This document shows positions 47,110 to 58,395 of a stretch of DNA of 64,000 nucleotides, in pieces; the first letter of the stretch is position 1; each line of letters opens with the position of its first letter. The DNA is from Anisus vortex (lineage: Eukaryota > Mollusca > Gastropoda > Planorbidae). A program made the position numbers and the translations under genes. The notes below the pieces were generated by a model. It was not told the DNA's origin. It did not search any database and was given only the letters and a program-made list of their open reading frames with translations. The stretch lies in assembly GCA_949126835.1 (NCBI GenBank), contig OX421502.1:37285416-37349415 (forward strand), written 5' to 3'.

Positions 47110-49466
47110 TATAGATGATAGATAGATAGATAGATAGATAGATGATAGATAGATAGATGATGGATAGATGATAGATAGATGATAGATAGATAGATAGATA
47201 GATAGATGATAGATAGATAGATGATAGATAGATGATAGATAGATAGATAGATGATAGATAGATGATAGATAGATGATAGATAGATAGATGATAGATAGAT
47301 AGATGATAGATAGATAGATGATAGATAGATAGATAGATGATAGATAGATAGATAGATGATAGATGGTAGATAGATAGATGATAGATAGATAGATGATAGA
47401 TAGATAGATGATAGATAGATGATAGATAGATGATAGATAGATAGATGATAGATAGATAGATGATAGATAGATAGATGATAGATAGATGATAGATAGATAG
47501 ATGATAGATAGATAGATGATAGATAGATAGATGATAGATAGATAGATGATAGATAGATAGATGATAGATAGATAGATGATAGATAGATGATAGATAGATA
47601 GATGATAGATAGATAGATGATAGATAGATAGATGATAGATAGATAGATGATAGATAGATAGATGATAGATAGATAGATGATAGATAGATGATAGATAGAT
47701 AGATGATAGATAGATAGATGATAGATAGATAGATGATAGATAGATAGATGATATATAGATAGATGATATATAGATAGATGATATATAGATAGATGATATA
47801 TAGATAGATGATAGATAGAAAGATGATAGATAGATAGATGATAGATGATAGATAGATAGATGATAGATAGATAGATGATAGATAGATAGATGATAGATAG
47901 ATGATAGATAGATAGATAGATAGATGATAGATAGATGATAGATAGATGATAGATGATAGATAGATGAAAGATAGATAGATAGATGATAGATAGATAGATG
48001 ATAGATAGATAGATGATAGATGGTAGATAGATAGATGATAGATAGATAGATGATAGATAGATGATAGATAGATGATAGATAGATAGATAGATGATAGATA
48101 GATAGATGATAGATAGATAGATGATAGATAGATAGATGATAGATAGATGATAGATAGATGATAGATAGATAGATGATAGATAGATAGATGATAGATAGAT
48201 AGATGATAGATAGATAGATGATAGATAGATAGATGATAGATAGATAGATGATAGATAGATAGATGATAGATAGATAGATGATAGATAGATAGATAGATAG
48301 ATGATAGATAGATAGATGATAGATAGATAGATAGATGATAGATAGATAGATAGATGATAGATGGTAGATAGATAGATGATAGATAGATAGATGATAGATA
48401 GATAGATGATAGATAGATGATAGATAGATGATAGATAGATGATAGATAGATAGATGATAGATAGATAGATGATAGATAGATAGATGATAGATAGATGATA
48501 GATAGATAGATGATAGATAGATAGATGATAGATAGATAGATGATAGATAGATAGATGATAGATAGATAGATGATAGATAGATAGATGATAGATAGATGAT
48601 AGATAGATAGATGATAGATAGATAGATGATAGATAGATAGATGATAGATAGATAGATGATAGATAGATAGATGATAGATAGATAGATGATAGATAGATAG
48701 ATGATAGATAGATAGATGATAGATAGATAGATGATAGATAGATAGATGATAGATAGATAGATGATATATAGATAGATGATATATAGATAGATGATATATA
48801 GATAGATGATATATAGATAGATGATAGATAGAAAGATGATAGATAGATAGATGATAGATGATAGATAGATGATAGATAGATAGATAGATGATAGATAGAT
48901 AGATGATAGATAGATGATAGATAGATAGATAGATAGATGATAGATAGATGATAGATAGATGATAGATGATAGATAGATGAAAGATAGATAGATAGATGAT
49001 AGATAGATAGATGATAGATAGATAGATGATAGATGGTAGATAGATAGATGATAGATAGATAGATGATAGATAGATGATAGATAGATGATAGATAGATAGA
49101 TAGATGATAGATAGATAGATGATAGATAGATAGATGATAGATAGATAGATGATAGATAGATAGATGATAGATAGATAGATGATAGATAGATAGATGATAG
49201 ATAGATAGATGATAGATAGATAGATGATAGATAGATAGATGATAGATAGATAGATGATAGATAGATAGATGATAGATAGATAGATAGATGATAGATAGAT
49301 AGATGATAGATAGATAGATAGATGATAGATAGATAGATGATAGATAGATAGATGATAGATAGATAGATAGATGATAGATAGATAGATGATAGATAGATAG
49401 ATGATATAGAGATAGATGATAGATAGATAGATAGATGATAGATAGATAGATGATAGATAGATAGAT

Positions 49467-49501
<35 letters not shown>

Positions 49502-49868
49502 GATAGATAGATAGATGATAGATAGATAGATGATAGATAGATAGATGATAGATAGATAGATGATAGATAGATAGATGATAGATAGATGATAGATAGATGA
49601 TAGATAGATAGATGATAGATAGATAGATGATAGATAGATAGATAGATGATAGATAGATAGATGATAGATAGATAGATGATAGATAGATAGATGATAGATA
49701 GATAGATAGATGATAGATAGATGATAGATAGATAGATGATAGATAGATAGATGATAGATAGATGATAGATAGATAGATAGATGATAGATAGATGCTAGAT
49801 AGATAGATGCTAGATAGATAGATGATAGATAGATAGATAGATTGATAGATGATAGATAGATGATAGAT
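47110..49868. repeat. GATA/GAT compound satellite, 2.76 kb
   Basis: The array mixes GATAGATAGAT with GATGATAGAT (units of 7, 11 and 15 bp). It keeps minus-strand frames open for over 900 codons as Ile-Tyr-His-Leu-Ser or Ile-Tyr-Leu-Ser-Ser strings, which are not genes. Variant words (ATATAGATAG, GAAAGAT, GATGGTAG) mark internal duplication of about 1 kb (see findings). Confidence 0.95.
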
Positions 49869-49875
49869 AAAGTAG

Positions 49876-50112
49876 TCATCCCGTCTGAACAAATTGGTCC
49901 ATAAGACCGGAGAAGCAGCGTTCTCCAGTTTCTGTGGCCACGACATATTAAGGGATTGTGTAGGCCCCGACAATGCCTAGCCGCCCTGAGTTTACCCCAA
50001 TTTTACCATCAGAGATGGGTAGACTCAGGGACACCCTTCAGTCCCGGGAACAAACCCTGGGGTTCGAACCCAGAACCTTCGGTTTGCCAGCTGAACGCGC
50101 TGCGGCCCACAC
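49876..50112 (-). mobile_element. tRNA-derived SINE, minus orientation, near full length
   Basis: Reverse complement order of the 35800-36052 copy: ACAAATTGGTCCATAAGACC, CAGTTTCTGTGGCCACGACA, GACAATGCCTAGCCGCCC, AGATGGGTAGACTCAGGGAC, GGGGTTCGAACCCAGAACCT and CTGAACGCGCTGCGGCCC. It borders the GATA array directly, with its 3' end toward the array. Confidence 0.88.
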
Positions 50113-50324
50113 ATGATCGATAAATAGACAGATATATACAGTCAGGAGGAATGACTGGCAAAGAGATGCATAGCCCGTGCTTTTTATAAATTAGTCATTA
50201 CTTTAATTCTTTAGATTCACTCGCCCATATTATCGTATCTTATATCTCATAAAGTCAAACGCCTCTACTGAAAATATACGTTCCAACTCTCTTGGTTCGG
50301 TGCCATTACTCTTCCGACCTCCCC

Positions 50325-50360
<36 letters not shown>

Positions 50361-50689
50361 CTTGTATGCATGTAGTGGCAAAAGGTAATACCAGTAACAG
50401 TAGAGAGACTGTAAGAGTTAGAGAGAGAGAGAGAGGTGGATTATAGAGAGAACTATTGTACTTTAGTTTTAACAATGAAATAAATCAGAATCGAGGATAT
50501 ACTCTTATATCTAGTGGTATACATATCCAACACACAAACAGTGGTTCATATCCTAGCTACATGGGGTCTGGTCTCTTGTATTGCTACGGCATATAAACAT
50601 TGGCAAACATTAAATCAAAACGGTTGGCCCTGTTTGGCTTACACGTCATATGCTCTGTGCATGGAGCTTACCACTTACACAGTTCATAC
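50113..50689. other. Intergenic DNA, no gene seen
   Basis: CT run at about 50330-50358 and GA run at about 50422-50433. Nothing recognisable as coding. Confidence 0.55.
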
Positions 50690-51105
50690 ATGCACAGTTG
50701 CATGAGGTAACAAGGTTCTATAAATAGCACGTACACACAGTGTACCGAGGCAACACAGTTCCGAAAATAGCACACACTCGGTGTACAAATGTAGCACAGA
50801 TACATAAATAGCACATGCACAAGTGTAAATCGGTAACAGTTAAAAACATACTTCATACACAGTCTAAAACGATAACACAGTTCCATAAATTGCACACACA
50901 GTGTAAATCGAGAGAACAGTTCCGTCAAAAGAAAATACACTGTGTAAAACGAAAAGGCAGTTCTATAAATTATCACAAGGCACCCCCAAAGTGTACAGCT
51001 ATAACACAGTTACATAAATAGCTCAAGGCAGTGTAAAGCTAAACACAGTTACCAGAAAAGCACAAGACAGTGTAAAGCTTAACACCGTTACATAAATAGC
51101 ACATG
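50690..51105. repeat. Degenerate ~40-45-bp repeat
   Basis: Roughly nine diverged units built on AACACAGTTCCATAAATAGC and ACACA(C)AGTGTAAA. Spacing varies, so these are old copies. Overlapping open frames of 68-102 residues on both strands are repeat translations. Confidence 0.7.
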
Positions 51106-51444
51106 CAAGGGCCAAAGGTCACACACTCAATGTGCATAATTAATAAAAATTGATAGATGATCTGTAGTGTACACATGCCTGGGTAAATATACGGATTACG
51201 ATCTACATTTGCCTACTATCTGGTCTTGTGTATTATATGCAACATCGTTGCCGATGCAGAAGTGGAGAGAAAGACAAAGATGCAGTCAAAACCTGGAATA
51301 CAGTTACGACGAAAGTGGGAGACCGTTATAGGTGGCGTGTGTGTGACACAGAGATCCTATGCTTCTCAAGCAATCAAAAAAGGACACGGACTAATCAATG
51401 ATGTTAATGATGAATAACACCAAAGAACTACATGAACCATACCA

Positions 51445-51484
<40 letters not shown>

Positions 51485-52195
51485 AATATATATATATAAA
51501 TATCCATCTATCTATGTATCTATATATCTATATATAGATAGATATTAGAAGATAGAGAGATATAGATATATACCCTAGTATTATATATACATTTATATAT
51601 AGGCTTATATTTTTATCTATGTAGTCTTCTTATATTAGCTAATGGTGTAAATATATATTAAAGTATACGTGTTAATTTAATTATAAACTCTGTATTCGAC
51701 AGGTTTCGAACCACATGCGGTAAAGTGCTGGAGAATGTGTGGGTGTTGCCTTGTGTGTGTTTAGTTATGCCATACCATATGCGAGAGGACATGTGAGAGA
51801 AATTGTGTACAAGTAAATAGAGGGGGGGGCGGCCTCCTGATTATTTCTTCTAAGCCCACACGCAAGCCATTGATTACCACAAACACACGACACTCAAACA
51901 CACACACACGTGACAAAACATGCATCTGTGGTGCACGCAGGGGGGGGGGGGGGGCAAGCCCAAAGGGCGTCGCGCGAGAGAGAAAGAAAACAACAAGGGG
52001 TGTTCAATAAATCCATCACCCACAGTTTGAGACCAGATGTGACATCAGCCGATACGTATGCCTTTGACCTTGACCTTACCACACCGGTCCCTAAATCGAT
52101 TGCTCTTATAATAATTGCTCCGATAGGTCTTTACCGTCTTGGCTTTACGACTCAGTGCTCTCTCGTCTATCATTAGACTTTAGACTTACCTCGAT
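51106..52195. other. Intergenic DNA with a (TATC)n microsatellite
   Basis: (TATC)n at about 51447-51484 followed by degenerate TATATAGATAGAT, and a G run at 51941-51954. A 63-residue frame at 51226-51417 (with VERKTKMQSKPGIQLRRKWE) does not match a family I know. No gene called. Confidence 0.55.
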
Positions 52196-54379
52196 GGGAG
52201 GCTCGCGTTGTGATAGTATAGTTCTCTTTATGACAATGATGGTAAGTGAATGGGAGGCTCGCGTGGTGATAGTATAGTTCTCTTTATGACAATGATGGTA
52301 AGTGAATGGGAGGCTCGCGTTGTGATAGTATAGTTCTCTTTATGACAATGATGGTAAGTGAATGGGAGGCTCGCGTTGTGATAGTATAGTTCTCTTTATG
52401 ACAATGATGGTAAGTGAATGGGAGGCTCGCGTGGTGATAGTATAGTTCTCTTTATGACAATGATGGTAAGTGAATGGGAGGCTCGCGTTGTGATAGTATA
52501 GTTCTCTTTATGACAATGATGGTAAGTGAATGGGAGGCTCGCGTTGTGATAGTATAGTTCTCTTTATGACAATCATGGTAAGTGAATGGGAGGCTCGCGT
52601 GGTGATAGTATAGTTCTCTTTATGACAATGATGGTAAGTGAATGGGAGGCTCGCGTTGTGATAGTATAGTTCTCTTTATGACAATGATGGTAAGTGAATG
52701 GGAGGCTCGCGTGGTGATAGTATAGTTCTCTTTATGACAATGATGGTAAGTGAATGGGAGGCTCGCGTGGTGATAGTATAGTTCTCTTTATGACAATCAT
52801 GGTAAGTGAATGGGAGGCTCGCGTGGTGATAGTATAGTTCTCTTTATGACAATCATGGTAAGTGAATGGGAGGCTCGCGTGGTGATAGTATAGTTCTCTT
52901 TATGACAATCATGGTAAGTGAATGGGAGGCTCGCGTGGTGATAGTATAGTTCTCTTTATGACAATGATGGTAAGTGAATGGGAGGCTCGCGTTGTGATAG
53001 TATAGTTCTCTTTATGACAATCATGGTAAGTGAATGGGAGGCTCGCGTGGTGATAGTATAGTTCTCTTTATGACAATCATGGTAAGTGAATGGGAGGCTC
53101 GCGTGGTGATAGTATAGTTCTCTTTATGACAATCATGGTAAGTGAATGGGAGGCTCGCGTGGTGATAGTATAGTTCTCTTTATGACAATGATGGTAAGTG
53201 AATGGGAGGCTCGCGTGGTGATAGTATAGTTCTCTTTATGACAATCATGGTAAGTGAATGGGAGGCTCGCGTGGTGATAGTATAGTTCTCTTTATGACAA
53301 TCATGGTAAGTGAATGGGAGGCTCGCGTGGTGATAGTATAGTTCTCTTTATGACAATCATGGTAAGTGAATGGGAGGCTCGCGTGGTGATAGTATAGTTC
53401 TCTTTATGACAATGATGGTAAGTGAATGGGAGGCTCGCGTTGTGATAGTTTAGTTCTCTTTATGACAATGATGGTAAGTGAATGGGAGGCTCGCGTTGTG
53501 ATAGTATAGTTCTCTTTATGACAATGATGGTAAGTGAATGGGAGGCTCGCGTTGTGATAGTATAGTTCTCTTTATGACAATGATGGTAAGTGAATGGGAG
53601 GCTCGCGTTGTGATAGTATAGTTCTCTTTATGACAATGATGGTAAGTGAATGGGAGGCTCGCGTTGTGATAGTATAGTTCTCTTTATGACAATGATGGTA
53701 AGTGAATGGGAGGCTCGCGTGGTGATAGTATAGTTCTCTTTATGACAATGATGGTAAGTGAATGGGAGGCTCGCGTTGTGATAGTATAGTTCTCTTTATG
53801 ACAATGATGGTAAGTGAATGGGAGGCTCGCGTTGTGATAGTATAGTTCTCTTTATGACAATGATGGTAAGTGAATGGGAGGCTCGCGTGGTGATAGTATA
53901 GTTCTCTTTATGACAATCATGGTAAGTGAATGGGAGGCTCGCGTGGTGATAGTATAGTTCTCTTTATGACAATGATGGTAAGTGAATGGGAGGCTCGCGT
54001 GGTGATAGTATAGTTCTCTTTATGACAATGATGGTAAGTGAATGGGAGGCTCGCGTGGTGATAGTATAGTTCTCTTTATGACAATGATGGTAAGTGAATG
54101 GGAGGCTCGCGTGGTGATAGTATAGTTCTCTTTATGACAATGATGGTAAGTGAATGGGAGGCTCGCGTGGTGATAGTATAGTTCTCTTTATGACAATGAT
54201 GGTAAGTGAATGGGAGGCTCGCGTGGTGATAGTATAGTTCTCTTTATGACAATGATGGTAAGTGAATGGGAGGCTCGCGTGGTGATAGTATAGTTCTCTT
54301 TATGACAATGATGGTAAGTGAATGGGAGGCTCGCGTGGTGATAGTATAGTTCTCTTTATGACAATGATGGTAAGTGAAA
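52196..54379. repeat. 56-bp satellite array, 39 units
   Basis: Thirty-nine units start every 56 bp from 52196 to 54324 with GGGAGGCTCGCGTKGTGATA, then GTATAGTTCTCTTTATGACA and ATSATGGTAAGTGAAT. Variation is almost confined to two sites: T or G at unit position 14 and G or C at position 43. Unit 23 also has TTTAG for TATAG. Every unit contains ATGGTAAGTG, a splice-donor-like word. Unit length is not a multiple of three, so no long coding frame exists. Confidence 0.96.
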
Positions 54380-54640
54380 CTGCACCAATCACCACAAGTG
54401 TCCGTGGCCACGGCATAATACATATTGTGTGGTCAGCACAATGCCCAGCCGCCCTGTCCTTTAATCCCACCTCATTTGTGCGGTATGCTCATCCGAGCTT
54501 TGGGGGGGGGGGGGGGGGGGGGGAGGAGGGGGGGGGGTAGATTCAAAGACACCGTACAGACACATGGCAAAAAAAAAAAATCCTAGCCTTCACCAGGATT
54601 CGAACCCGTTACCCTCCGGTAGGGCAATCCGTGGAACGCT
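54380..54640 (-). mobile_element. tRNA-derived SINE, minus orientation, with expanded G tract
   Basis: CCACAAGTGTCCGTGGCCAC, GGTCAGCACAATGCCCAGCC and TAGCCTTCACCAGGATTCGA then ACCCG follow the reverse-complement order of the SINE family. Where siblings have GATGGGTAGACTC, this copy has CTTT, a G run of about 22 (54502-54523), interrupted G-rich sequence, and TAGATTC. It lies between the 56-bp and 27-bp arrays. Confidence 0.85.
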
Positions 54641-54687
54641 TAAAAAGCTCAAGTACCAAGAAGAAAGACCAATTTGTATTGATAATA

Positions 54688-55305
54688 CCAGTGGAAGCAG
54701 ACAAGTTGATATCACCAGTGGAAGCAGACAAGTTGATATCACCAGTGGAAGCAGACAAGTTGATATCACCAGTGGAAGCAGACACGTTGATATCACCAGT
54801 GGAAGCAGACAAGTTGATATCACCAGTGGAAGCAGACAAGTTGATATCACCAGTGGAAGCAGACAAGTTGATATCACCAGTGGAAGCAGACAAGTTGATA
54901 TCACCAGTGGAAGCAGACACGTTGATATCACCAGTGGAAGCAGACAAGTTGATATCACCAGTGGAAGCAGACAAGTTGATATCACCAGTGGAAGCAGACA
55001 AGTTGATATCACCAGTGGAAGCAGACAAGTTGATATCACCAGTGGAAGCAGACAAGTTGATATCACCAGTGGAAGCAGACAAGTTGATATCACCAGTGGA
55101 AGCAGACACGTTGATATCACCAGTGGAAGCAGACAAGTTGATATCACCAGTGGAAGCAGACAAGTTGATATCACCAGTGGAAGCAGACAAGTTGATATCA
55201 CCAGTGGAAGCAGACAAGTTGATATCACCAGTGGAAGCAGACAAGTTGATATCACCAGTGGAAGCAGACAAGTTGATATCACCAGTGGAAGCAGACAAGT
55301 TCCAA
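54688..55305. repeat. 27-bp minisatellite array, 23 units
   Basis: Units of ACCAGTGGAAGCAGACAAGT plus TGATATC repeat 23 times almost without change. Units 4, 9 and 16 read GACACG for GACAAG. Because 27 is a multiple of three and the unit lacks stops in several frames, open frames of about 240-265 codons occur on both strands (Val-Glu-Ala-Asp-Lys-Leu-Ile-Ser-Pro or Thr-Ser-Gly-Ser-Arg-Gln-Val-Asp-Ile on plus). The plus frame begins inside a SINE, which argues against a gene. Confidence 0.95.
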
Positions 55306-55959
55306 GCAACGTGGTTAAGTGTGCCCAAGAAAATAATTGGACATACAACTTCAATAGATAACTATATTTAAAAAAGGAAGATAATTAGATATATATATAG
55401 ATCTAGTTAGATATATTAATAAATAGATACATAAGTAGATAGATAATTAGATAGATAAATAGATACAAAGATACAAAGATGAATAGAAAAAAACGATACA
55501 TAGATAAATAGATATCGGCTATAGAGATATGAAAGATAAATAGATACACAGATAAATAGATAAATAAATAGGTCACGGATGAATAGATAAATAGATACAA
55601 TGACGAATTGATAAATACAATCAATAAATAGATTTATAAATAGATTTAAAGATAAATAAATATTTTATAGAGTACATTCATATGGACGTAAAAGAGAATT
55701 TAAGAATAGCAGCTACATGGATGGGTGTGTGTGTGTGGGGGGGGGTATCAATGGGTTTCCATCTTTCTGTTTGGGACTCCTACAGGTGTTTCTGTGATGT
55801 CATCAAATCGTCACCCCCCGGCCACTAGGCCAGAGCTTGTACATGATGATGGAGGTAAGTCTAATGCCAAGGTTGCTCTTTGAGCATGACAACAATGAAC
55901 AATATTTATTTGCCACATAGTACATAGGTACAATAAAGGCATAATATATAATAGCGAGA
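55306..55959. other. Degenerate GATA/AATA-rich intergenic DNA
   Basis: 55380-55680 is an eroded mixture of GATAGATAAATAGATACA-like words. A G run lies at about 55738-55746. No gene recognised. Confidence 0.6.
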
Positions 55960-56215
55960 TAGAAGTACACGTTGTAATAAGTAAGTGGCGGCTGGATGGT
56001 AAAGTCAACAAATAGCTCGGCATCATGGGTTCTACCCACGGTGCAGACAATCCGAAATATATTTTAAAAGAATCCACTGCCGACTTGGAGAGGGGATGGG
56101 CGCCGCCGCCTACCAAGCCCACTGAAAGGACTAATGGACACGCAGTGACCAATAGCTGCCCCCAACGACCGGTAATGTTAAGGGGCAATCAAATAAATAA
56201 ATAAAAAATAAGTAA
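55960..56215 (+). mobile_element. Possible second SINE family copy
   Basis: A tRNA-like segment (GGCTGGATGGTAAAGTCAAC, then CATCATGGGTTCTACCCACG with a B-box-like GGGTTCTACCC), a body with GGAGAGGGGATGGGCGCCGC, and a 3' (AAATA)n-like tail at about 56190-56208. Only one copy is visible in the window, so this stays tentative. Confidence 0.45.
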
Positions 56216-56344
56216 GTGGTATGATATAAAAAAGATGTTATAACTTAGTGGTAAAATATAATTTGTTATAGCTGTAAAAAGTATTTATTAAAAAACATTT
56301 TGGCGTAAAATTAAATCCTCCATTTGTTTTTCTAGTATACATAT

Positions 56345-56720
56345 GCAAAAAAAAATGCAAGAGAAGAAAGAGAGACAGCGAGTGAGAGTGAGAGAAAGAA
56401 AGAGAGAGACAAAGACAGAGATAAAAGGGGAGAGATGAAGAGAGCGAAATAGATTAGATAGAGAGAAGGAAAGAGAGAGAGAGAAAGATAGAGGAAAAGA
56501 TAGAAGGAAAGAAAAAGTAATAAAGAAAAATTAAGCTGGAGGAATAAAAAGAGATAAAGAAAGAGCTAGAAGGAATGAACGTGTGAAAGAGATAAACTAG
56601 AGAGACAGGAACGAGAGAGAGAGAGAGAGAGAGAAAGAGTGAAAAGGACAGAGAAAGAACGAGAGAAAGAAAGGGAAAGAAAGATAGTGAAAGCACGAGA
56701 CAGACAGAAAGAAAGAGCGC
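56345..56720. repeat. Polypurine GA/GAAA tract
   Basis: About 370 bp in which the plus strand is overwhelmingly A and G with few pyrimidines, in irregular GAGAGA, GAAAGA and GATAGA words. The Ser/Leu/Phe-rich minus-strand frames across it (77-97 residues) are its translation. Confidence 0.88.
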
Positions 56721-57062
56721 GTGCATGATTCAGATGGAGGGTGGGATTTAGGAAAGGGGGGGGGGAGGTGATGATTGGCCGAGCTACGCCTGCTATCAAA
56801 TGACACGTGTGACATTTTCAGTCCAGTGTTAACTGGTGCATACATATGTTGCGAAGCTGTCCCGCAGTACCGCATCGAGCACCAGGCCACACATACCTAC
56901 TAAACTACGTCTAATGGAGGTTTGCACCGAGCGAACGCACTGTTGGGAATATCCGCACCAGACAACTTTACCGTTCAGTGGGAATTCCCTAACATTTAAC
57001 TACTGCCACTGACATATATCTATATATATACATGTATACCAGTCTGTATTATTAAAAAAAAA
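56721..57062. other. Intergenic DNA, no gene seen
   Basis: Short G run at 56757-56765; otherwise nothing recognisable. Confidence 0.5.
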
Positions 57063-57366
57063 CATAGACTATAATAAGATGGACCGCTTGCTCTAATTTT
57101 AGAGCTTATATGTAGTCCTACTTTTTTCCAGTGCGCAACCAATAAGGCTGTCTTAAATTACTTCTACGCACCTCCTTGTTTCTTAAATGTTTCCGCTGTA
57201 TAGAACTTTCGATTTTAATTTTTATTTTTCATTCAGAAAATCAAAGCGATTCAATAAAACGGAAGTGCAAAGTATTATACGAATCGGGAATTCCGAAAAG
57301 CAGTCTTTCGAGTCATCATATAGCAGAAATACTAAAGCAAGCGGTCCATGTGTATTATAGTGTATG
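57063..57366. mobile_element. TIR MITE family 1, copy C
   Basis: It starts CATAGACTATAATAAGATGG and ends CAAGCGGTCCATGTGTATTA, TAGTGTATG. The interior matches copies A and B in order (GTGCGCAACCAAT, GGCTGTCTTAAA, TCAGAAAATCAAAGCGATTC, AATAAAACGGAAGTGC, GGGAATTCCGAAAAGCAGTC). Confidence 0.84.
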
Positions 57367-58139
57367 AAAAAAACACGAAAAACTACAGTATTATTATCAT
57401 TTCTTTAATGCATGCGCTTTATTTTAATTATAAACAATTTAATAAACTGCTTGACCAATGATCTATTAAAGTAAATAAAAGGGATTATATTACACGTCTG
57501 CCAATTCTTTCATCCAATTTTGAGGTTATTTGTGTTTATCTTTTCATACAAACATAAATCATAAAGACATACACACTATAATATATAAAGAATATAAACG
57601 TTGTAAGTGTATCTACGTGTAAAATGTTGTTTCTTGAACAACTGCAAGAGAAATTTGGTAATTTGTTAATAAATTGTAAATAAAGTGAAATATTGTTGAA
57701 ATCTATATTTTTTTCAGAATTTGCCACAACTTCTAATATAAATCATTAATAAAAATAAATGAACACAAAAAAAAAAAGACCAATTATTAGTTCTTTTTTT
57801 TTCTTTACACTGAAAAACGCCATCAGGTAGTATAATTTATAATTTAAAAAAAAGAAAACTAGAAGAAAATATGAAACACCCTCGGGACAGGTGTACAGAG
57901 TGATGTTGTTATTTAGTTATTTTCATATTTATTTATGCGTGCGTTTTTTTTTCTCCACATAGTGACATTGCTGTCATAATTTAACCAGCCCCCCCCTCCA
58001 CAGCCCTACGGCATCGTACTTGACACAGAACAGTGAGGACCGCGTAGGTGTGTCTTGGTGTGTCTTGGTCCAGAGGTTCTCACATATGTGGTACGGGACA
58101 AACTGACATGTACACAATGTTATGCCCACAACCTCCCTA
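57367..58139. other. AT-rich intergenic DNA, no gene seen
   Basis: Nothing recognisable. Confidence 0.5.
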
Positions 58140-58395
58140 CGGTGTACACAACCTTCCTGGGGGTGTCTGAAAACTCACAGGGGTATCCACAACCTATCTG
58201 TTATGTTCACAACCTTCCTGGGGGTGTCTGAAAACTCACAGGGGTGTCCACAACCTATCTGTTTTGTTCACAATCTTCCTGGGGGTGTCTGAAAACTCAC
58301 AGGGGTGTCCACAACCTATCTGTTATGTTCACAACCTTCCTGGGGGTGTCTGAAAACTCACTGGGGTGTCCACATCCTCTCTGAGGTTGCCACAC
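58140..58395. repeat. 61-bp minisatellite, four copies
   Basis: Units read ACAACCTATCTGTTATGTTC, ACAACCTTCCTGGGGGTGTC and TGAAAACTCACAGGGGTGTC C. The last copy is diverged. Despite its similar length it is unrelated in sequence to the array at 15305. Confidence 0.9.

Noticed and set aside
47043..49973. Minus-strand open frames of 937 and 976 codons
   Set aside because: Pure Ile-Tyr-His-Leu-Ser translation of the GATA/GAT satellite in two frames at once; no domain, no codon structure.
52196..54379. CRISPR-like array from regular 56-bp repeats
   Set aside because: There are no unique spacers; the whole unit repeats, and the context is eukaryotic.
54564..55371. Plus-strand 246-265 codon repeat proteins (VEADKLISP, TSGSRQVDI)
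   Set aside because: The frames start in SINE sequence and continue through a near-perfect 27-bp array; the minus strand is just as open. Kept only as a finding.
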